Shown here: piece by piece, positions 1 through 8,571 of the stretch
Position numbering within the stretch: the stretch's first letter is position 1
How the letters are laid out: every line of letters begins with the position of its first letter
Origin: Thermotomaculum hydrothermale
Lineage (GTDB): Bacteria; Acidobacteriota; Holophagae; Thermotomaculales; Thermotomaculaceae
Reading direction: 5' to 3'
DNA: 64,000 nucleotides
Assembly: GCF_016592575.1 (NCBI RefSeq)
Contig: NZ_AP017470.1
Span: 620,001-684,000, forward strand
The notes under the pieces: generated by a model
Databases searched by the model: none
What the model saw: only the letters and a program-made list of their open reading frames with translations
Told to the model about the DNA's origin: nothing
Program-made: the position numbers and the translations under genes

Positions 1-17
1 TCCAATTTTAAAAAATT

Positions 18-755
18 ATGTCAGTCAATTACTATCACATTAAATGCAAAAATATAACATTGGCGGTAAATCCCAAAGTAAAAATTAATTGCGGAGATTT
101 AAGGTTTATCTTCTCGTCTTTAAAAGATTCCCCTTTAAAAGGGCGAAAAAATTTAAAAGAGTTTTCTTTTTTAATGAAAAACTATGTATTAAGGGAATAC
201 CATCACGGTGGGATTCTGAGAAATGTCTTAAAAAATAAATACTGGAGTAAAAACCCCAGAGCTTTTAGAGAAATACTTATCCTTTTAAAACTAAACGAAA
301 AGGGAATAAATGTCCCTGAACCATTGTTTGCTGGAAAAACGCAGGACTTTTTTTATACCCAGTTTATTGCCACAGAGAAGATTGAAAACGCAAGGGATTT
401 GTCAGAGGTTGATTTGAATAACAAGGTTGTGGAAGGTGTATTTAAAAGTATGGAAAAGTTGTTTGATACAGGGCTTTATCACCCTGATATGAATATAAAA
501 AATATTCTTTTAAAAGAGGGTGAAGTTTACTTTATAGATTTTGACAAAGCCTTTTTCTATGCTAAAAGTTTGCCAGAGGAGAAAAGGTATAAAATTTACA
601 AAAGGCTTTTTCGATCTTTTCATAAAATGGGTAAATTACAGTTTTTCCTTGAATATAAATTTGAAAATACCCCGCCTTATATACAAAAAGCATTTAAAGA
701 TTACCTTAAAGTTTCTTCTATACGCTCATTTTTATGGATTTTTAATAAAAAATAG
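18..755 (+). CDS. kdkA: 3-deoxy-D-manno-octulosonic acid (Kdo) kinase family protein
   Basis: Probable kinase that phosphorylates Kdo in the inner core of lipopolysaccharide, at the cytoplasmic face of the inner membrane. The 245-residue protein has the kinase-like fold signatures of the KdkA/WaaP group: a REYHHGG segment near residue 60, an AFRE segment near residue 80, the catalytic-loop-like HPDMNIKNIL near residue 155 and the metal-binding-like IDFDKA about 15 residues later. The length is usual for KdkA. The ATG lies only 17 bases into the window and no ribosome site is visible, so it may be coupled to an upstream gene outside the window. The next gene is a sugar aminotransferase, which fits a surface-polysaccharide setting. 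Another WaaP-type kinase is the main alternative. Confidence 0.78.
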   Translation: MSVNYYHIKCKNITLAVNPKVKINCGDLRFIFSSLKDSPLKGRKNLKEFSFLMKNYVLREYHHGGILRNVLKNKYWSKNPRAFREILILLKLNEKGINVPEPLFAGKTQDFFYTQFIATEKIENARDLSEVDLNNKVVEGVFKSMEKLFDTGLYHPDMNIKNILLKEGEVYFIDFDKAFFYAKSLPEEKRYKIYKRLFRSFHKMGKLQFFLEYKFENTPPYIQKAFKDYLKVSSIRSFLWIFNKK

Positions 756-795
756 AGTAAAGTTTTATCTGGAGATTTTATAAAAGGAGTAAACT

Positions 796-1962
796 ATGCA
801 AGTACCTTTACTTGACCTGAAAATTCAGTATAGAGCGCTTAAAGAAGAAATTGAACCTAAGTTGAGAGAAATCTATGAAAAACAGTATTTTATTTTAGGG
901 CCAGACGTCCAGTCTTTTGAAGAAAAGATGGCTGAATACTGTGGGACAAAATACGCCATAGGGTGTGCATCAGGTTCAGACGCCCTTGTGCTTGCTTTAA
1001 TGGCCTGCGATGTTAAACAGAATGATGAGGTTTTAACAACCCCCTATACATTTTTTGCAACAGCAGGGGCAATTGCAAGGATATGTGCAATACCTGTTTT
1101 CATTGATATTAATCCTGACGATTTTAATTTAAACCCTCAACTTCTTGAAAAATTCCTTGAAGAAAATGCTGAAAAGAAAGATGGAGAGGTTTACAACAAA
1201 AAAACTGGAAGAAAAATTAAAGCAATACTGCCAGTTCACCTTTACGGACAGACAGCAGATATGAAGGCTATTCTTGCAATTGCAGAAAAGTGGGGGCTTC
1301 CTGTTATTGAAGACTCTGCCCAGTCAATTGGTTCTATTGACGGAAATTTGAATAAAAAAGCGGGGAATATGGGGAAGATAGGCTGCTTTTCATTCTTTCC
1401 TTCAAAGAATTTAGGTGCTTTTGGAGACGGTGGGGCTTTAACCACAAACGATGAAAATGTGGCAAAAAGGCTTAAATCTTTAAGGGTTCACGGTGAATCA
1501 AAGAGGTACTATCACGATGAGGTAGGCTTTAATTCAAGGCTTGACGCCATTCAGGCTGCAGTGCTTGAAATTAAATTGAAGTACCTTGAAGAATGGCATA
1601 GGGGTAGGCAGAAAAACGCCGATTTTTACAATAAAGCGTTTAATGAAGCAAATTGCGATGGGATTTTAGCCACACCTCAGGTTTTAAGAAACAATAGACA
1701 CATTTTTAATCAGTATATTTTAAGGGTAAAGGACAGGGATAAACTTGTTGATTATTTAAGGGAGAACAATGTAGGCTGTGCTATTTATTACCCAGTACCT
1801 TTACATTTGCAGAAATGCTTTGAATACTTAGGATATAAAGAAGGTGATTTACCTGAGGCTGAAAAAGCGGCAAAAGAAACCATAGCATTGCCGATTTACC
1901 CTGAGTTAACTGAAGAGCAAAAACAGTATGTTGTAGATACAATTTTGAGGTTTTATTCGTAA
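796..1962 (+). CDS. DegT/DnrJ/EryC1/StrS family aminotransferase
   Basis: PLP-dependent aminotransferase of the sugar type, which usually converts a nucleotide-linked keto-sugar to an amino-sugar for surface polysaccharide. At 388 residues it is full length. Visible family marks are the N-terminal VPLLDLKIQY, the ASGSDAL stretch that holds the cofactor phosphate, EDSAQSIG with the ring-stacking acidic residue, and SFFPSKNLGAFGDGG, whose lysine forms the Schiff base. AAAGGAG lies just upstream of the ATG. It follows the Kdo kinase by 40 bases on the same strand. The exact sugar substrate cannot be read from the sequence. Confidence 0.92.
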   Translation: MQVPLLDLKIQYRALKEEIEPKLREIYEKQYFILGPDVQSFEEKMAEYCGTKYAIGCASGSDALVLALMACDVKQNDEVLTTPYTFFATAGAIARICAIPVFIDINPDDFNLNPQLLEKFLEENAEKKDGEVYNKKTGRKIKAILPVHLYGQTADMKAILAIAEKWGLPVIEDSAQSIGSIDGNLNKKAGNMGKIGCFSFFPSKNLGAFGDGGALTTNDENVAKRLKSLRVHGESKRYYHDEVGFNSRLDAIQAAVLEIKLKYLEEWHRGRQKNADFYNKAFNEANCDGILATPQVLRNNRHIFNQYILRVKDRDKLVDYLRENNVGCAIYYPVPLHLQKCFEYLGYKEGDLPEAEKAAKETIALPIYPELTEEQKQYVVDTILRFYS

Positions 1963-1971
1963 AAAAATATT

Positions 1972-1999
1972 TTGCAGTTTTGAGATATTAAAGTATAAT
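1972..1999 (+). promoter_or_regulatory. sigma-70-type promoter before rpmE
   Basis: TTGCAG at 1972-1977 and a perfect TATAAT at 1994-1999 with a 16-base spacer, in the short gap before rpmE. The predicted transcription start near 2006 leaves a leader of about 30 bases that contains GAGGAGG. This would drive rpmE and probably the prfA-prmC-murA run behind it. Confidence 0.6.
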
Positions 2000-2035
2000 C
2001 TATAACCTGATGGGAAAATACTTGAGGAGGATATA

Positions 2036-2239
2036 ATGAAAAAAGGAATTCACCCTGAATACTACGAAGCAGAAATAATTTGCGCTTGCGGAAACAGGTT
2101 TAAAGCTGGTTCAACCAAAAAAGAAATCAGAGTTGAAATCTGTTCAGCCTGCCATCCTTTCTTCACAGGTAAGGAAAAGCTTGTTGATACCGCAGGTAGA
2201 GTAGAAAAATTTAAAAGAAAATATCAGAATAAAAAGTAA
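2036..2239 (+). CDS. rpmE: 50S ribosomal protein L31, zinc-binding form
   Basis: Small protein of the large ribosomal subunit. The 67 residues begin with the typical [14 protein letters not shown] and carry two cysteine pairs, Cys16/Cys18 (CACG) and Cys36/Cys39 (CSACHPFF). These four ligands define the zinc-containing L31 type rather than the zinc-free paralogue used under zinc starvation. A strong GAGGAGG stands before the ATG. It leads a run with prfA, prmC and murA. Confidence 0.97.
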   Translation: MKKGIHPEYYEAEIICACGNRFKAGSTKKEIRVEICSACHPFFTGKEKLVDTAGRVEKFKRKYQNKK

Positions 2240-2254
2240 TTTTCTAACTAAAGT

Positions 2255-3325
2255 ATGTTTGACAAATTAGAAGGTATTGAAAAAGAGTTTGAGGAGATTA
2301 CTGCAAAATTAAGCGACCCTGAGCTTATTAAAGATAGGGATGCGTTTACAAAGTTATCTAAGCATCACTCTGAACTTGAGCCTATTGTAAATGAATATAA
2401 AAAGTATAAAAGTTATAAACAGGGGCTTGAAGACGCCAAATCCCTTCTTAAAGAAACCGGGGATAAGGAATTAAAGCAATTAGCCGAAGAAGAGATTGAG
2501 GAATACAGAGAGAAGATTAAAGAAAGTGAAGAAAGGCTAAAATTGCTACTGCTCCCAAAAGACCCCAATGATGAGAAAAATGTTATTCTGGAGATTAGGG
2601 CAGGCACAGGGGGAGAAGAAGCCGCCTTGTTTGCAGCAGAGATTTTCAGGATGTATTCAAGGTATGCTGAAAGAAAAAGGTGGAAATTAGAGGTTATGGA
2701 GATACATCAGACAGGAGTAGGAGGAATTAAAGAAGTTGTTGCAATGATTGAAGGTAAAGGTGCATATTCAAGGCTTAAATACGAAAGCGGAGTGCACAGG
2801 GTACAAAGGGTGCCTCAAACAGAATCTGGAGGCAGAATTCATACTTCCGCTATAACAGTAGCAATACTTCCTGAAATTGACGATGTGGAAATTCACATAG
2901 ACGAAAAAGATTTAAGGATTGATACCTTCAGAGCAAGTGGTGCTGGCGGCCAGCATGTAAACACAACAGATTCAGCAATAAGGATTACTCACATTCCAAC
3001 AGGGCTTGTTGTAACCTGCCATGATGAAAGGTCTCAATTGAAAAACAAAGAGAAGGCTATGAAGGTGTTGAGATCAAGGCTTTATGAAATGGAGAAAGAG
3101 AAACAGTTGAAAGAGGTGGCGGAAGATAGAAAAAACCAGGTTGGAAGTGGAGACAGAAGTGAAAAAATAAGAACTTACAACTATCCGCAAAGCAGGGTAA
3201 CTGACCATAGAATAGGAAAGACAATATACCAGCTTCAGCAATTTCTTGACGGTGATATTGATGAAATGGTTGATGCTTTAATTGCTCATTATCAGGCTGA
3301 GGCTTTAAAATCACTTCAAAACTAA
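2255..3325 (+). CDS. prfA: Peptide chain release factor 1
   Basis: Class I release factor that reads UAA and UAG and triggers peptide release on the ribosome. At 356 residues it is full length. The GGQ motif that reaches the peptidyl-transferase centre is in GAGGQHVN near residue 231. The codon-recognition tripeptide has the RF1 form PxT (RVPQTE) and not the SPF of RF2. It starts 15 bases after rpmE and is followed directly by prmC, which methylates the GGQ glutamine; this pairing is common and supports both calls. Confidence 0.97.
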   Translation: MFDKLEGIEKEFEEITAKLSDPELIKDRDAFTKLSKHHSELEPIVNEYKKYKSYKQGLEDAKSLLKETGDKELKQLAEEEIEEYREKIKESEERLKLLLLPKDPNDEKNVILEIRAGTGGEEAALFAAEIFRMYSRYAERKRWKLEVMEIHQTGVGGIKEVVAMIEGKGAYSRLKYESGVHRVQRVPQTESGGRIHTSAITVAILPEIDDVEIHIDEKDLRIDTFRASGAGGQHVNTTDSAIRITHIPTGLVVTCHDERSQLKNKEKAMKVLRSRLYEMEKEKQLKEVAEDRKNQVGSGDRSEKIRTYNYPQSRVTDHRIGKTIYQLQQFLDGDIDEMVDALIAHYQAEALKSLQN

Positions 3326-3331
3326 AATTTG

Positions 3332-4162
3332 ATGAAAAGAAAGTTTCTAAAATATATTGATTCTTTGAAAAAAAAGGGGATAAAAGAGCCTCTTTTGGAG
3401 ATTCAAAGGTTTATTTCGGAAAAATTCTCAATTCCTCTTGTTGATGTTATAACTGGAGATTTTGAATTTACGCCGGAAATTGCTAAAGAATTAGAAACCT
3501 TTGTTAAAAAAAGGGCAGATGGTATTCCTTACGCATATATTTTAGGCTTTACACATTTTTGGGGAAGAAAATTTTTTGTCTCACCTGATGTTTTAATTCC
3601 AAGGCCTGAAACAGAGGTTATTGTTGACTTTGTATTAAAAAAGTTTGGAAATGGGTTTAAAGGGAAAATTCTTGACTGCTGCACTGGAAGTGGAAATATT
3701 GCTATTTCTTTAGCTTTAGAAATGCCAGAAGCTGTTGTTTTTGCTTCAGATATATCAATAAAGGCATTAAATATTGCAAGAAAAAATGCTGAAAATCTAA
3801 ATGCAAATATTTCATTAATTAATTGTGATAAATTGAATTGTTTAAAAGCACATTCAATAGACATAATTCTGGCTAATCCACCCTATATTGGATTAAGTGA
3901 AAAATATTCCCTTGAAAGAGAGGTTTTGAATGAACCTCACATTGCCCTTTTTGGCGGGGATAAAGGATATGAGTTTTTGGAGGAGTTTTTAAATAAGGCT
4001 GTTTTAATTGTAAAGGAAAAAGGTATAATAGTTTTTGAGATAGGGTATAATCAAAGAAAAGAAGTTGAATCCCTTACAAGAGAGATATTCAAAAAATCAG
4101 ATATTTATTTTTTGAAGGATTTAAATGGCCATTTCAGAGTTGGAGTTATAGAGAATGCTTGA
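3332..4162 (+). CDS. prmC: Release factor glutamine N5-methyltransferase
   Basis: S-adenosylmethionine-dependent enzyme that methylates the GGQ glutamine of release factors. An N-terminal helical domain is followed by a Rossmann-type methyltransferase domain with the cofactor loop CCTGSGNIAISLA near residue 114 and the catalytic NPPY at 182-185. A TTG codon at 3329 directly precedes the ATG at 3332, so the start could be either; the ATG is preferred. It sits 6 bases after prfA, and its 3' end overlaps murA by 8 bases, so the genes are likely translated together. Confidence 0.95.
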   Translation: MKRKFLKYIDSLKKKGIKEPLLEIQRFISEKFSIPLVDVITGDFEFTPEIAKELETFVKKRADGIPYAYILGFTHFWGRKFFVSPDVLIPRPETEVIVDFVLKKFGNGFKGKILDCCTGSGNIAISLALEMPEAVVFASDISIKALNIARKNAENLNANISLINCDKLNCLKAHSIDIILANPPYIGLSEKYSLEREVLNEPHIALFGGDKGYEFLEEFLNKAVLIVKEKGIIVFEIGYNQRKEVESLTREIFKKSDIYFLKDLNGHFRVGVIENA

Positions 4163-5417
4163 AAAGTTTGTTATTAAAGGCGGGAAAAGCCTGAAGGGGA
4201 AGGTTAGAATTTCAGGGGCAAAAAATTCAGCATTGCCTTTGCTTGCTGCATCTATTCTGTCAGAGAATGGCTTAACCCTTGAAAATGTGCCTGATGTTGC
4301 CGATGTAAGAACAATGCTTAAAGCATTGGAGCTTTTAGGGGTAAAGTATAACTTTAAAAAAGAAAATGGCATAATAGATATTGATTCTTCAAATGTTAAG
4401 CCTTGTGAAATTCCATACGACATTATAAGAAGGATGAGGGCTTCCGTTCTATTGATGGGCCCTTTACTTGCGAGGTTTAAAAAGGCTTATGTGTACACTC
4501 CGGGGGGTTGCGCCATAGGGGCAAGGCCAATAGATTTGCATATTGAGGCTTTTAAAAAATTAGGAGCAGATTATAAGGTTAAAGAAGGCTATTCAATTCT
4601 TAAAGCTAAAAAGTTAAAGGGCAATTTTATTTATTTTGATAAAGTTACTGTAACAGGTACTGAAAATGTAATTATGGCTTCTGTTTTTGCTGCTGGAGAA
4701 ACGATAATTGAAAATGCTGCTATTGAGCCAGAGGTTGTTGATTTGTGTAACTGCCTTCTAAAAATGGGTGCAAAGATTGAAGGAATTGGAACAAAAAGTT
4801 TAAGAATAAAAGGGGTTGAAAGCCTTAAAAAAATTAATCATACAGTTATTCCGGATAGAATTGAAGCAGGGACTTTTGTTATTGCAGCAGCAGTAACAAA
4901 GGGAAGGGTTGAAATTGAAAGTGTTATTCCTTCCCATCTTGACACATTTTTATCAAAGGTAAAAGATGCAGGGGTTAATGTTGAAGTTAAAGAAGATTCA
5001 CTTATTGTTGATGGGGGTTCAACAATTAATCCTGTAGATATTGAAACATCTCCTTACCCTGGATTTCCAACTGATTTGCAGGCACAGTTTATGGTTTTAA
5101 TGCTAAAAGCAAAGGGGGTTTCCCACATAAAAGAAAATATATTTGAAAACAGGTTTCAGCATGTTCAGGAATTGGTAAGGCTTGGAGCAGATATAAAACT
5201 TGATGGGAATACTGCCATAGTTAAGGGGGGAAAACCTTTAACTGGAGCAGATGTTATGGCTACAGATTTAAGAGCAAGCGCTTCACTGGTTCTTGCCGGG
5301 CTATTTGCGAAAGGTGTAACAAGGGTGCATAGAATATACCACCTTGATAGAGGATATGAAAAATTTGAGGAAAAATTAATAAAATTAGGTGCATCAATAA
5401 AAAGGGAGAAGGATTAA
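4155..5417 (+). CDS. murA: UDP-N-acetylglucosamine 1-carboxyvinyltransferase
   Basis: First committed step of peptidoglycan synthesis: transfer of enolpyruvate from phosphoenolpyruvate to UDP-GlcNAc in the cytoplasm. The 420 residues have the two-fold EPSP-synthase-like architecture. The loop PGGCAIGARP holds the catalytic cysteine at position 119; this is the residue attacked by fosfomycin, and its presence predicts sensitivity of the enzyme. The N-terminal KISGAKN-type motif (VRISGAKNSALPLL) binds substrate. The ATG lies inside the end of prmC. Confidence 0.97.
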   Translation: MLEKFVIKGGKSLKGKVRISGAKNSALPLLAASILSENGLTLENVPDVADVRTMLKALELLGVKYNFKKENGIIDIDSSNVKPCEIPYDIIRRMRASVLLMGPLLARFKKAYVYTPGGCAIGARPIDLHIEAFKKLGADYKVKEGYSILKAKKLKGNFIYFDKVTVTGTENVIMASVFAAGETIIENAAIEPEVVDLCNCLLKMGAKIEGIGTKSLRIKGVESLKKINHTVIPDRIEAGTFVIAAAVTKGRVEIESVIPSHLDTFLSKVKDAGVNVEVKEDSLIVDGGSTINPVDIETSPYPGFPTDLQAQFMVLMLKAKGVSHIKENIFENRFQHVQELVRLGADIKLDGNTAIVKGGKPLTGADVMATDLRASASLVLAGLFAKGVTRVHRIYHLDRGYEKFEEKLIKLGASIKREKD

Positions 5418-5458
5418 AAAAACTTGATTTTTTTTAATTTAAAATTAGGTTATAGTAT

Positions 5459-7066
5459 ATGAAAAAGATTAAACTTGGAAAATCGAAGAATATTAAAACC
5501 CTCTCCAAGAGGGATTTTGAACTGTATTCGCAAAAATCTCCTTTTCTAATTGATTCTATTTTTAAAGAGGTATACAGAGATTTAAAGAAAGGATTTTTTA
5601 ATAGAGAGGTTTTTAGAAGGTATCTCGGTAATTTCTATCTTGCTGGAGATTTTTTATCATCAATTATACTTGCGAGAAGAATTGCCACAGAATTGTTTGA
5701 GAGTTTATCTGAAGAAGATTTATCAATTGTTTATTCTGCTCTTGCCCTGCTTTTTTCTTTTTCTGGTGATACTGAAATATCTATGCGTTATATTTCTTTA
5801 ATTTCCGATTTAAAAAAAACAGATAAAGATATTGCTTACAGGTGGTTTAGCATTGCCTCAATGTTAAACGATTATGATAATGGAAACTATTTATCTTCAT
5901 ATTTAAATGGAAAGAGGATAATTACAGCTATTTCAGGCCTTGATTCTTCTCATGGAGTTTTTACGTTTCAACCTAAATTTCACCTTTTGGGGATTTTAAC
6001 AAGGGTTACAAATCGCTCGGCGCAAAAACTTGCTCAAAATGAAAAAGTTGGCTCTGAAAAGAGAAAAAGATATTTTGACACTATGTTAGAAATACTTAAA
6101 GAGATAAAAAAAATGGATAGTAAGCCATTTGATTTTTTTTATTACTGTGAATTAGCAAACTTACACTCATCAATGCATAGTTTCCCTAAAGCAGAAAAAG
6201 CATTGAATAGTGCATTTGATTTAATAAAAGCAAGCAAAAAGGCTTTTAATAAATATAGCTATATCTACTACCTTACTAAAGCCAATTACTTTACTCAAAA
6301 AGGTGATTTTTCAGAAGCCTATAAACAGATTAAACTTGCCTATCGTGCTTCTTTCAATGTTTCTGATGTTTACGATGAATTAGATGTAATCAACATATTT
6401 TTAGAAACTGCAAGACAGTTTTCCATATCAGACCCTTCTTTAAGGCAGCAAACAAGCGAATTTTATATGCAGGGTAATTCTCTTTTAAAACAATTTGTAA
6501 ATTTTCTTGAAGAAAAAGATTGGTATACAGGGAAAAACCACTCTGCAAAGGTTGCAGGGTTGAGCCATTTAATTGCAAAAAAGCTGGTTACAGTTTTCCC
6601 GTATATGAAGAATTTTATTGATATTCAATCAGTTTACCTTGCTGGGTATGTACACGATATAGGAAAGGTTAAAATTCCCTGGCTTTTAATAAATAAAATA
6701 ACCAAACTTGAGGAATTTGAGGTTGACTATCTAATGAAACATGTTGTTTTTGGGAGAGATATTCTTGAAGACTTAAACTTTTATTCAATAGCGAGAATTA
6801 TCTATCAACACCATGAGAGTCCTGATGGAGCAGGTTATCCAGAGGGGATAAAAAATGTTTCTGTTGAGGCAAACATAATATCATTGGCGGATTCTTTTGA
6901 GGCAATGACAACATCAAATAGAAAATACAAAAAACCAAAATCCCTTGAAACTGCAAAAGAAGAGATAATATCACTTGCGGGAAGTAAATACTATCCTGAA
7001 ATTATTGAATCCTTTAAAATGATTAGTTCTGAAGAATTAAAAACTTTTTTAAGCAGGTTGAAATAA
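5459..7066 (+). CDS. HD-GYP domain phosphodiesterase with helical N-terminal region
   Basis: Probable cyclic-di-GMP phosphodiesterase or related signalling hydrolase. The first 350 or so residues are helical, with TPR-like pairs (for example near residues 220-320), and have no transmembrane segment. The C-terminal part is an HD-GYP domain: His399-Asp400 in VHDIGKVKIP, then HHESPDGAGYP with Gly-Tyr-Pro at 459-461, then ISLADSFEAM. All the metal-binding marks are present, so it should be active. The TPR-like part may be a protein-binding sensor. No clear ribosome site precedes the ATG. Its stop codon touches the left arm of the inverted repeat at 7066-7083. Confidence 0.88.
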   Translation: MKKIKLGKSKNIKTLSKRDFELYSQKSPFLIDSIFKEVYRDLKKGFFNREVFRRYLGNFYLAGDFLSSIILARRIATELFESLSEEDLSIVYSALALLFSFSGDTEISMRYISLISDLKKTDKDIAYRWFSIASMLNDYDNGNYLSSYLNGKRIITAISGLDSSHGVFTFQPKFHLLGILTRVTNRSAQKLAQNEKVGSEKRKRYFDTMLEILKEIKKMDSKPFDFFYYCELANLHSSMHSFPKAEKALNSAFDLIKASKKAFNKYSYIYYLTKANYFTQKGDFSEAYKQIKLAYRASFNVSDVYDELDVINIFLETARQFSISDPSLRQQTSEFYMQGNSLLKQFVNFLEEKDWYTGKNHSAKVAGLSHLIAKKLVTVFPYMKNFIDIQSVYLAGYVHDIGKVKIPWLLINKITKLEEFEVDYLMKHVVFGRDILEDLNFYSIARIIYQHHESPDGAGYPEGIKNVSVEANIISLADSFEAMTTSNRKYKKPKSLETAKEEIISLAGSKYYPEIIESFKMISSEELKTFLSRLK

Positions 7067-7083
7067 GAGATAACCATGCTGTA
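7066..7083. repeat. Left arm of 18-bp perfect inverted repeat around the acetyltransferase gene
   Basis: The sequence AGAGATAACCATGCTGTA is the exact reverse complement of 7710-7727. It begins at the last base of the HD-GYP stop codon and ends 9 bases before the stop codon of the acetyltransferase gene. The match nearly continues outward (AAAT on both sides with one base offset) and stops inward. Confidence 0.9.
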
Positions 7084-7092
7084 GTTTTCGTA

Positions 7093-7689
7093 TTAACCGC
7101 CTTTAAACTCTTCGTCCCATACCATGTTTTCAAATTTGTCAATTAAACTTTCAAGGTCTGCTACCATAATAATTAAATTGTGTTTTTTGCCCTTGGTGTC
7201 AACAATGTAATTTGGAAGGGTTGCAGTCTTTTTGAATCCTAATTCTTCAAGAATATGGATTGCAGCTTTTTGCTCTTCCATTACCTCTGCTTCCACAAGG
7301 TCAAGGTTTCTCATTTCTTGAGCTTTAAAGAAAATCTGTTGAGCAAGATACTTTGATAGCCCTAAGTTTCTGTAATTAGGATCAACTATAATTCTTAATT
7401 TCCCGATATGAGATTTCCATCCAAAATTTGTCCAGTAAAGGGTTGATGAACCTACTATTTTTTTGTCTTTATTCCAGGCAACAATTGATACTCTGTTGCC
7501 TTTTTCAATTGCTTTTACCCTTTCTTCAACAAATCCGATATTTGTGACATCATACTTTAAATATAATTTGTCATCATCGGTTAACCTGTTAAGAAAATCA
7601 AAATACTCTTTGTATTGATCACTTTTCAGCAAATCAATAGTTAATTCCTCGCCGTTAGGCAATTTGTGCTTATGAGGATAACTAAACAT
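7093..7689 (-). CDS. GNAT family N-acetyltransferase
   Basis: Acetyl-CoA-dependent N-acetyltransferase of unknown substrate, 198 residues. The core GNAT pieces are visible: a substrate-side strand around AWNKDKKIVGSSTLYW, then KLRIIVDPNYRNLGLSKYLAQQI, which corresponds to the acetyl-CoA pyrophosphate-binding motif, then EAEVMEEQKAAIHILEELGFKK, the usual C-terminal motif. AGGAGGTGG precedes the ATG closely. The gene is convergent with the HD-GYP gene and stands alone. It lies wholly between two perfect 18-bp inverted repeats, which is unusual for a housekeeping acetyltransferase. Confidence 0.85.
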   Translation of the reverse strand: MFSYPHKHKLPNGEELTIDLLKSDQYKEYFDFLNRLTDDDKLYLKYDVTNIGFVEERVKAIEKGNRVSIVAWNKDKKIVGSSTLYWTNFGWKSHIGKLRIIVDPNYRNLGLSKYLAQQIFFKAQEMRNLDLVEAEVMEEQKAAIHILEELGFKKTATLPNYIVDTKGKKHNLIIMVADLESLIDKFENMVWDEEFKGG

Positions 7690-7709
7690 TCCACCTCCTC
7701 TTATATTTT

Positions 7710-7727
7710 TACAGCATGGTTATCTCT
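7710..7727. repeat. Right arm of 18-bp perfect inverted repeat
   Basis: TACAGCATGGTTATCTCT, the exact reverse complement of 7066-7083. It lies 20 bases upstream of the acetyltransferase ATG, so it would fall in the 5' leader of that transcript if transcription starts further upstream. Confidence 0.9.
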
Positions 7728-7858
7728 ATTTAAAATATACAAAATAAAAAAGATTTTGTCAAACAAAATTAAGTTAAGGCAAAGATATGGAGAAGAGGTT
7801 TTTGTTATCTGCTTAATTCTTAGAAAGATTAACAGGTTAAATTAAAATTAAAAAATAT

Positions 7859-7887
7859 TTGATTTATATTTTTAATGAAGGTAAAAT
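7859..7887 (+). promoter_or_regulatory. sigma-70-type promoter of the pyr operon
   Basis: TTGATT at 7859-7864 and TAAAAT at 7882-7887 with an ideal 17-base spacer. The predicted transcription start is at about 7894, exactly where the PyrR-type RNA loop begins. This agreement supports both features. Confidence 0.65.
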
Positions 7888-7893
7888 AAATTG

Positions 7894-7928
7894 ACTCTTT
7901 AAACCGGTACAGCGATGCCGGTAAGAGG
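7894..7928 (+). promoter_or_regulatory. PyrR-binding RNA element in the pyr leader
   Basis: The transcript here can fold into a two-part stem: CTCTT (7895-7899) with AAGAG (7923-7927), an internal bulge, then ACCGG (7903-7907) with CCGGT (7918-7922) and the loop TACAGCGATG. This arrangement, with CTTTAA on the 5' side and a purine-rich loop, matches the known PyrR anti-antiterminator class. It lies just after the predicted start site and upstream of a terminator and of pyrR itself. With UMP or UTP, PyrR is expected to bind and lower downstream expression. Loop bases differ somewhat from the Bacillus form. Confidence 0.75.
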
Positions 7929-7982
7929 TGAGGGATGATGATAGAAATTACAATCAGGTTACAATTTAATAATCTATAAATG

Positions 7983-8010
7983 AGAGGCTGGGTATTCAGC
8001 CTCTTTTTTT
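7983..8010 (+). terminator. Attenuator-type terminator upstream of pyrR
   Basis: AGAGGCTG (7983-7990) pairs with CAGCCTCT (7997-8004) over a 6-base loop and is followed by a run of T. It sits between the PyrR element and the pyrR start codon, the position of the attenuator in PyrR-controlled operons. The competing antiterminator helix was not obvious by eye. Confidence 0.8.
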
Positions 8011-8023
8011 GTAAGGGGGAAGT

Positions 8024-8563
8024 ATGTCTAAAGAAAAGGTCATTATGGATGAAAAACTTATGGAAAGAACAATTAAGAGAATGACCCATGAGATTTTAGA
8101 GGCAACCAAGGGAACAGACGATTTGTTGTTAATTGGGATCAGGACAAGGGGAGATCACATAGCAAAGAGAATAGCACGGTACATCAAAGAGTTTGAAGGA
8201 GTTGAGGTACCTGTGGGGCTTCTTGACATCACACTTTACAGGGATGATTTAATTACAAATGTTACAAATGCTTACCTTAAAGAAACGGAAATTCCCTTTC
8301 CTGTTACAGATAAAAAGGTTGTTCTAATTGACGATGTTCTTTACACAGGAAGGACTGTTAGGGCTGCAATAGAGGGAATACTTGATTTTGGTAGGCCAAG
8401 GTATATAAAACTTGCAGTTTTGGTTGATAGGGGACATAGAGAGTTGCCAATAAGGGCTGATATTGTTGGGAAAAACATTCCCACTTCAAAAGATGAAATG
8501 GTTCAGGTATATGTTGCCGAAGAAGACGGTAAAGATATGGTTGTTTTAAAGAAAAAAAATTGA
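8024..8563 (+). CDS. pyrR: Bifunctional pyr operon regulator / uracil phosphoribosyltransferase
   Basis: RNA-binding regulator of pyrimidine genes that also has phosphoribosyltransferase activity (uracil plus PRPP to UMP). At 179 residues it is the usual size. The PRPP-binding loop VVLIDDVLYTGRTVRAA is near residues 107-123, and the C-terminal VDRGHRELPIRADIVGKN is typical of PyrR. GGGGGA precedes the ATG. The gene heads pyrB and pyrC, and its own leader carries the RNA element it should bind, so it probably autoregulates. Confidence 0.96.
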   Translation: MSKEKVIMDEKLMERTIKRMTHEILEATKGTDDLLLIGIRTRGDHIAKRIARYIKEFEGVEVPVGLLDITLYRDDLITNVTNAYLKETEIPFPVTDKKVVLIDDVLYTGRTVRAAIEGILDFGRPRYIKLAVLVDRGHRELPIRADIVGKNIPTSKDEMVQVYVAEEDGKDMVVLKKKN

Positions 8564-8571
8564 GGTGAAAT

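Noticed and set aside
4121-4423. Minus-strand frame of 100 codons at the prmC-murA junction
   Set aside because: Both strands cannot be coding here; prmC and murA are full-length and conserved, and no promoter or ribosome site supports the antisense frame.
5417-5459. Possible promoter just before the HD-GYP gene (TTGATT and TATAGT)
   Set aside because: The spacing is about 20 bases or more and the -10-like box touches the ATG, so the match is probably chance in AT-rich DNA.
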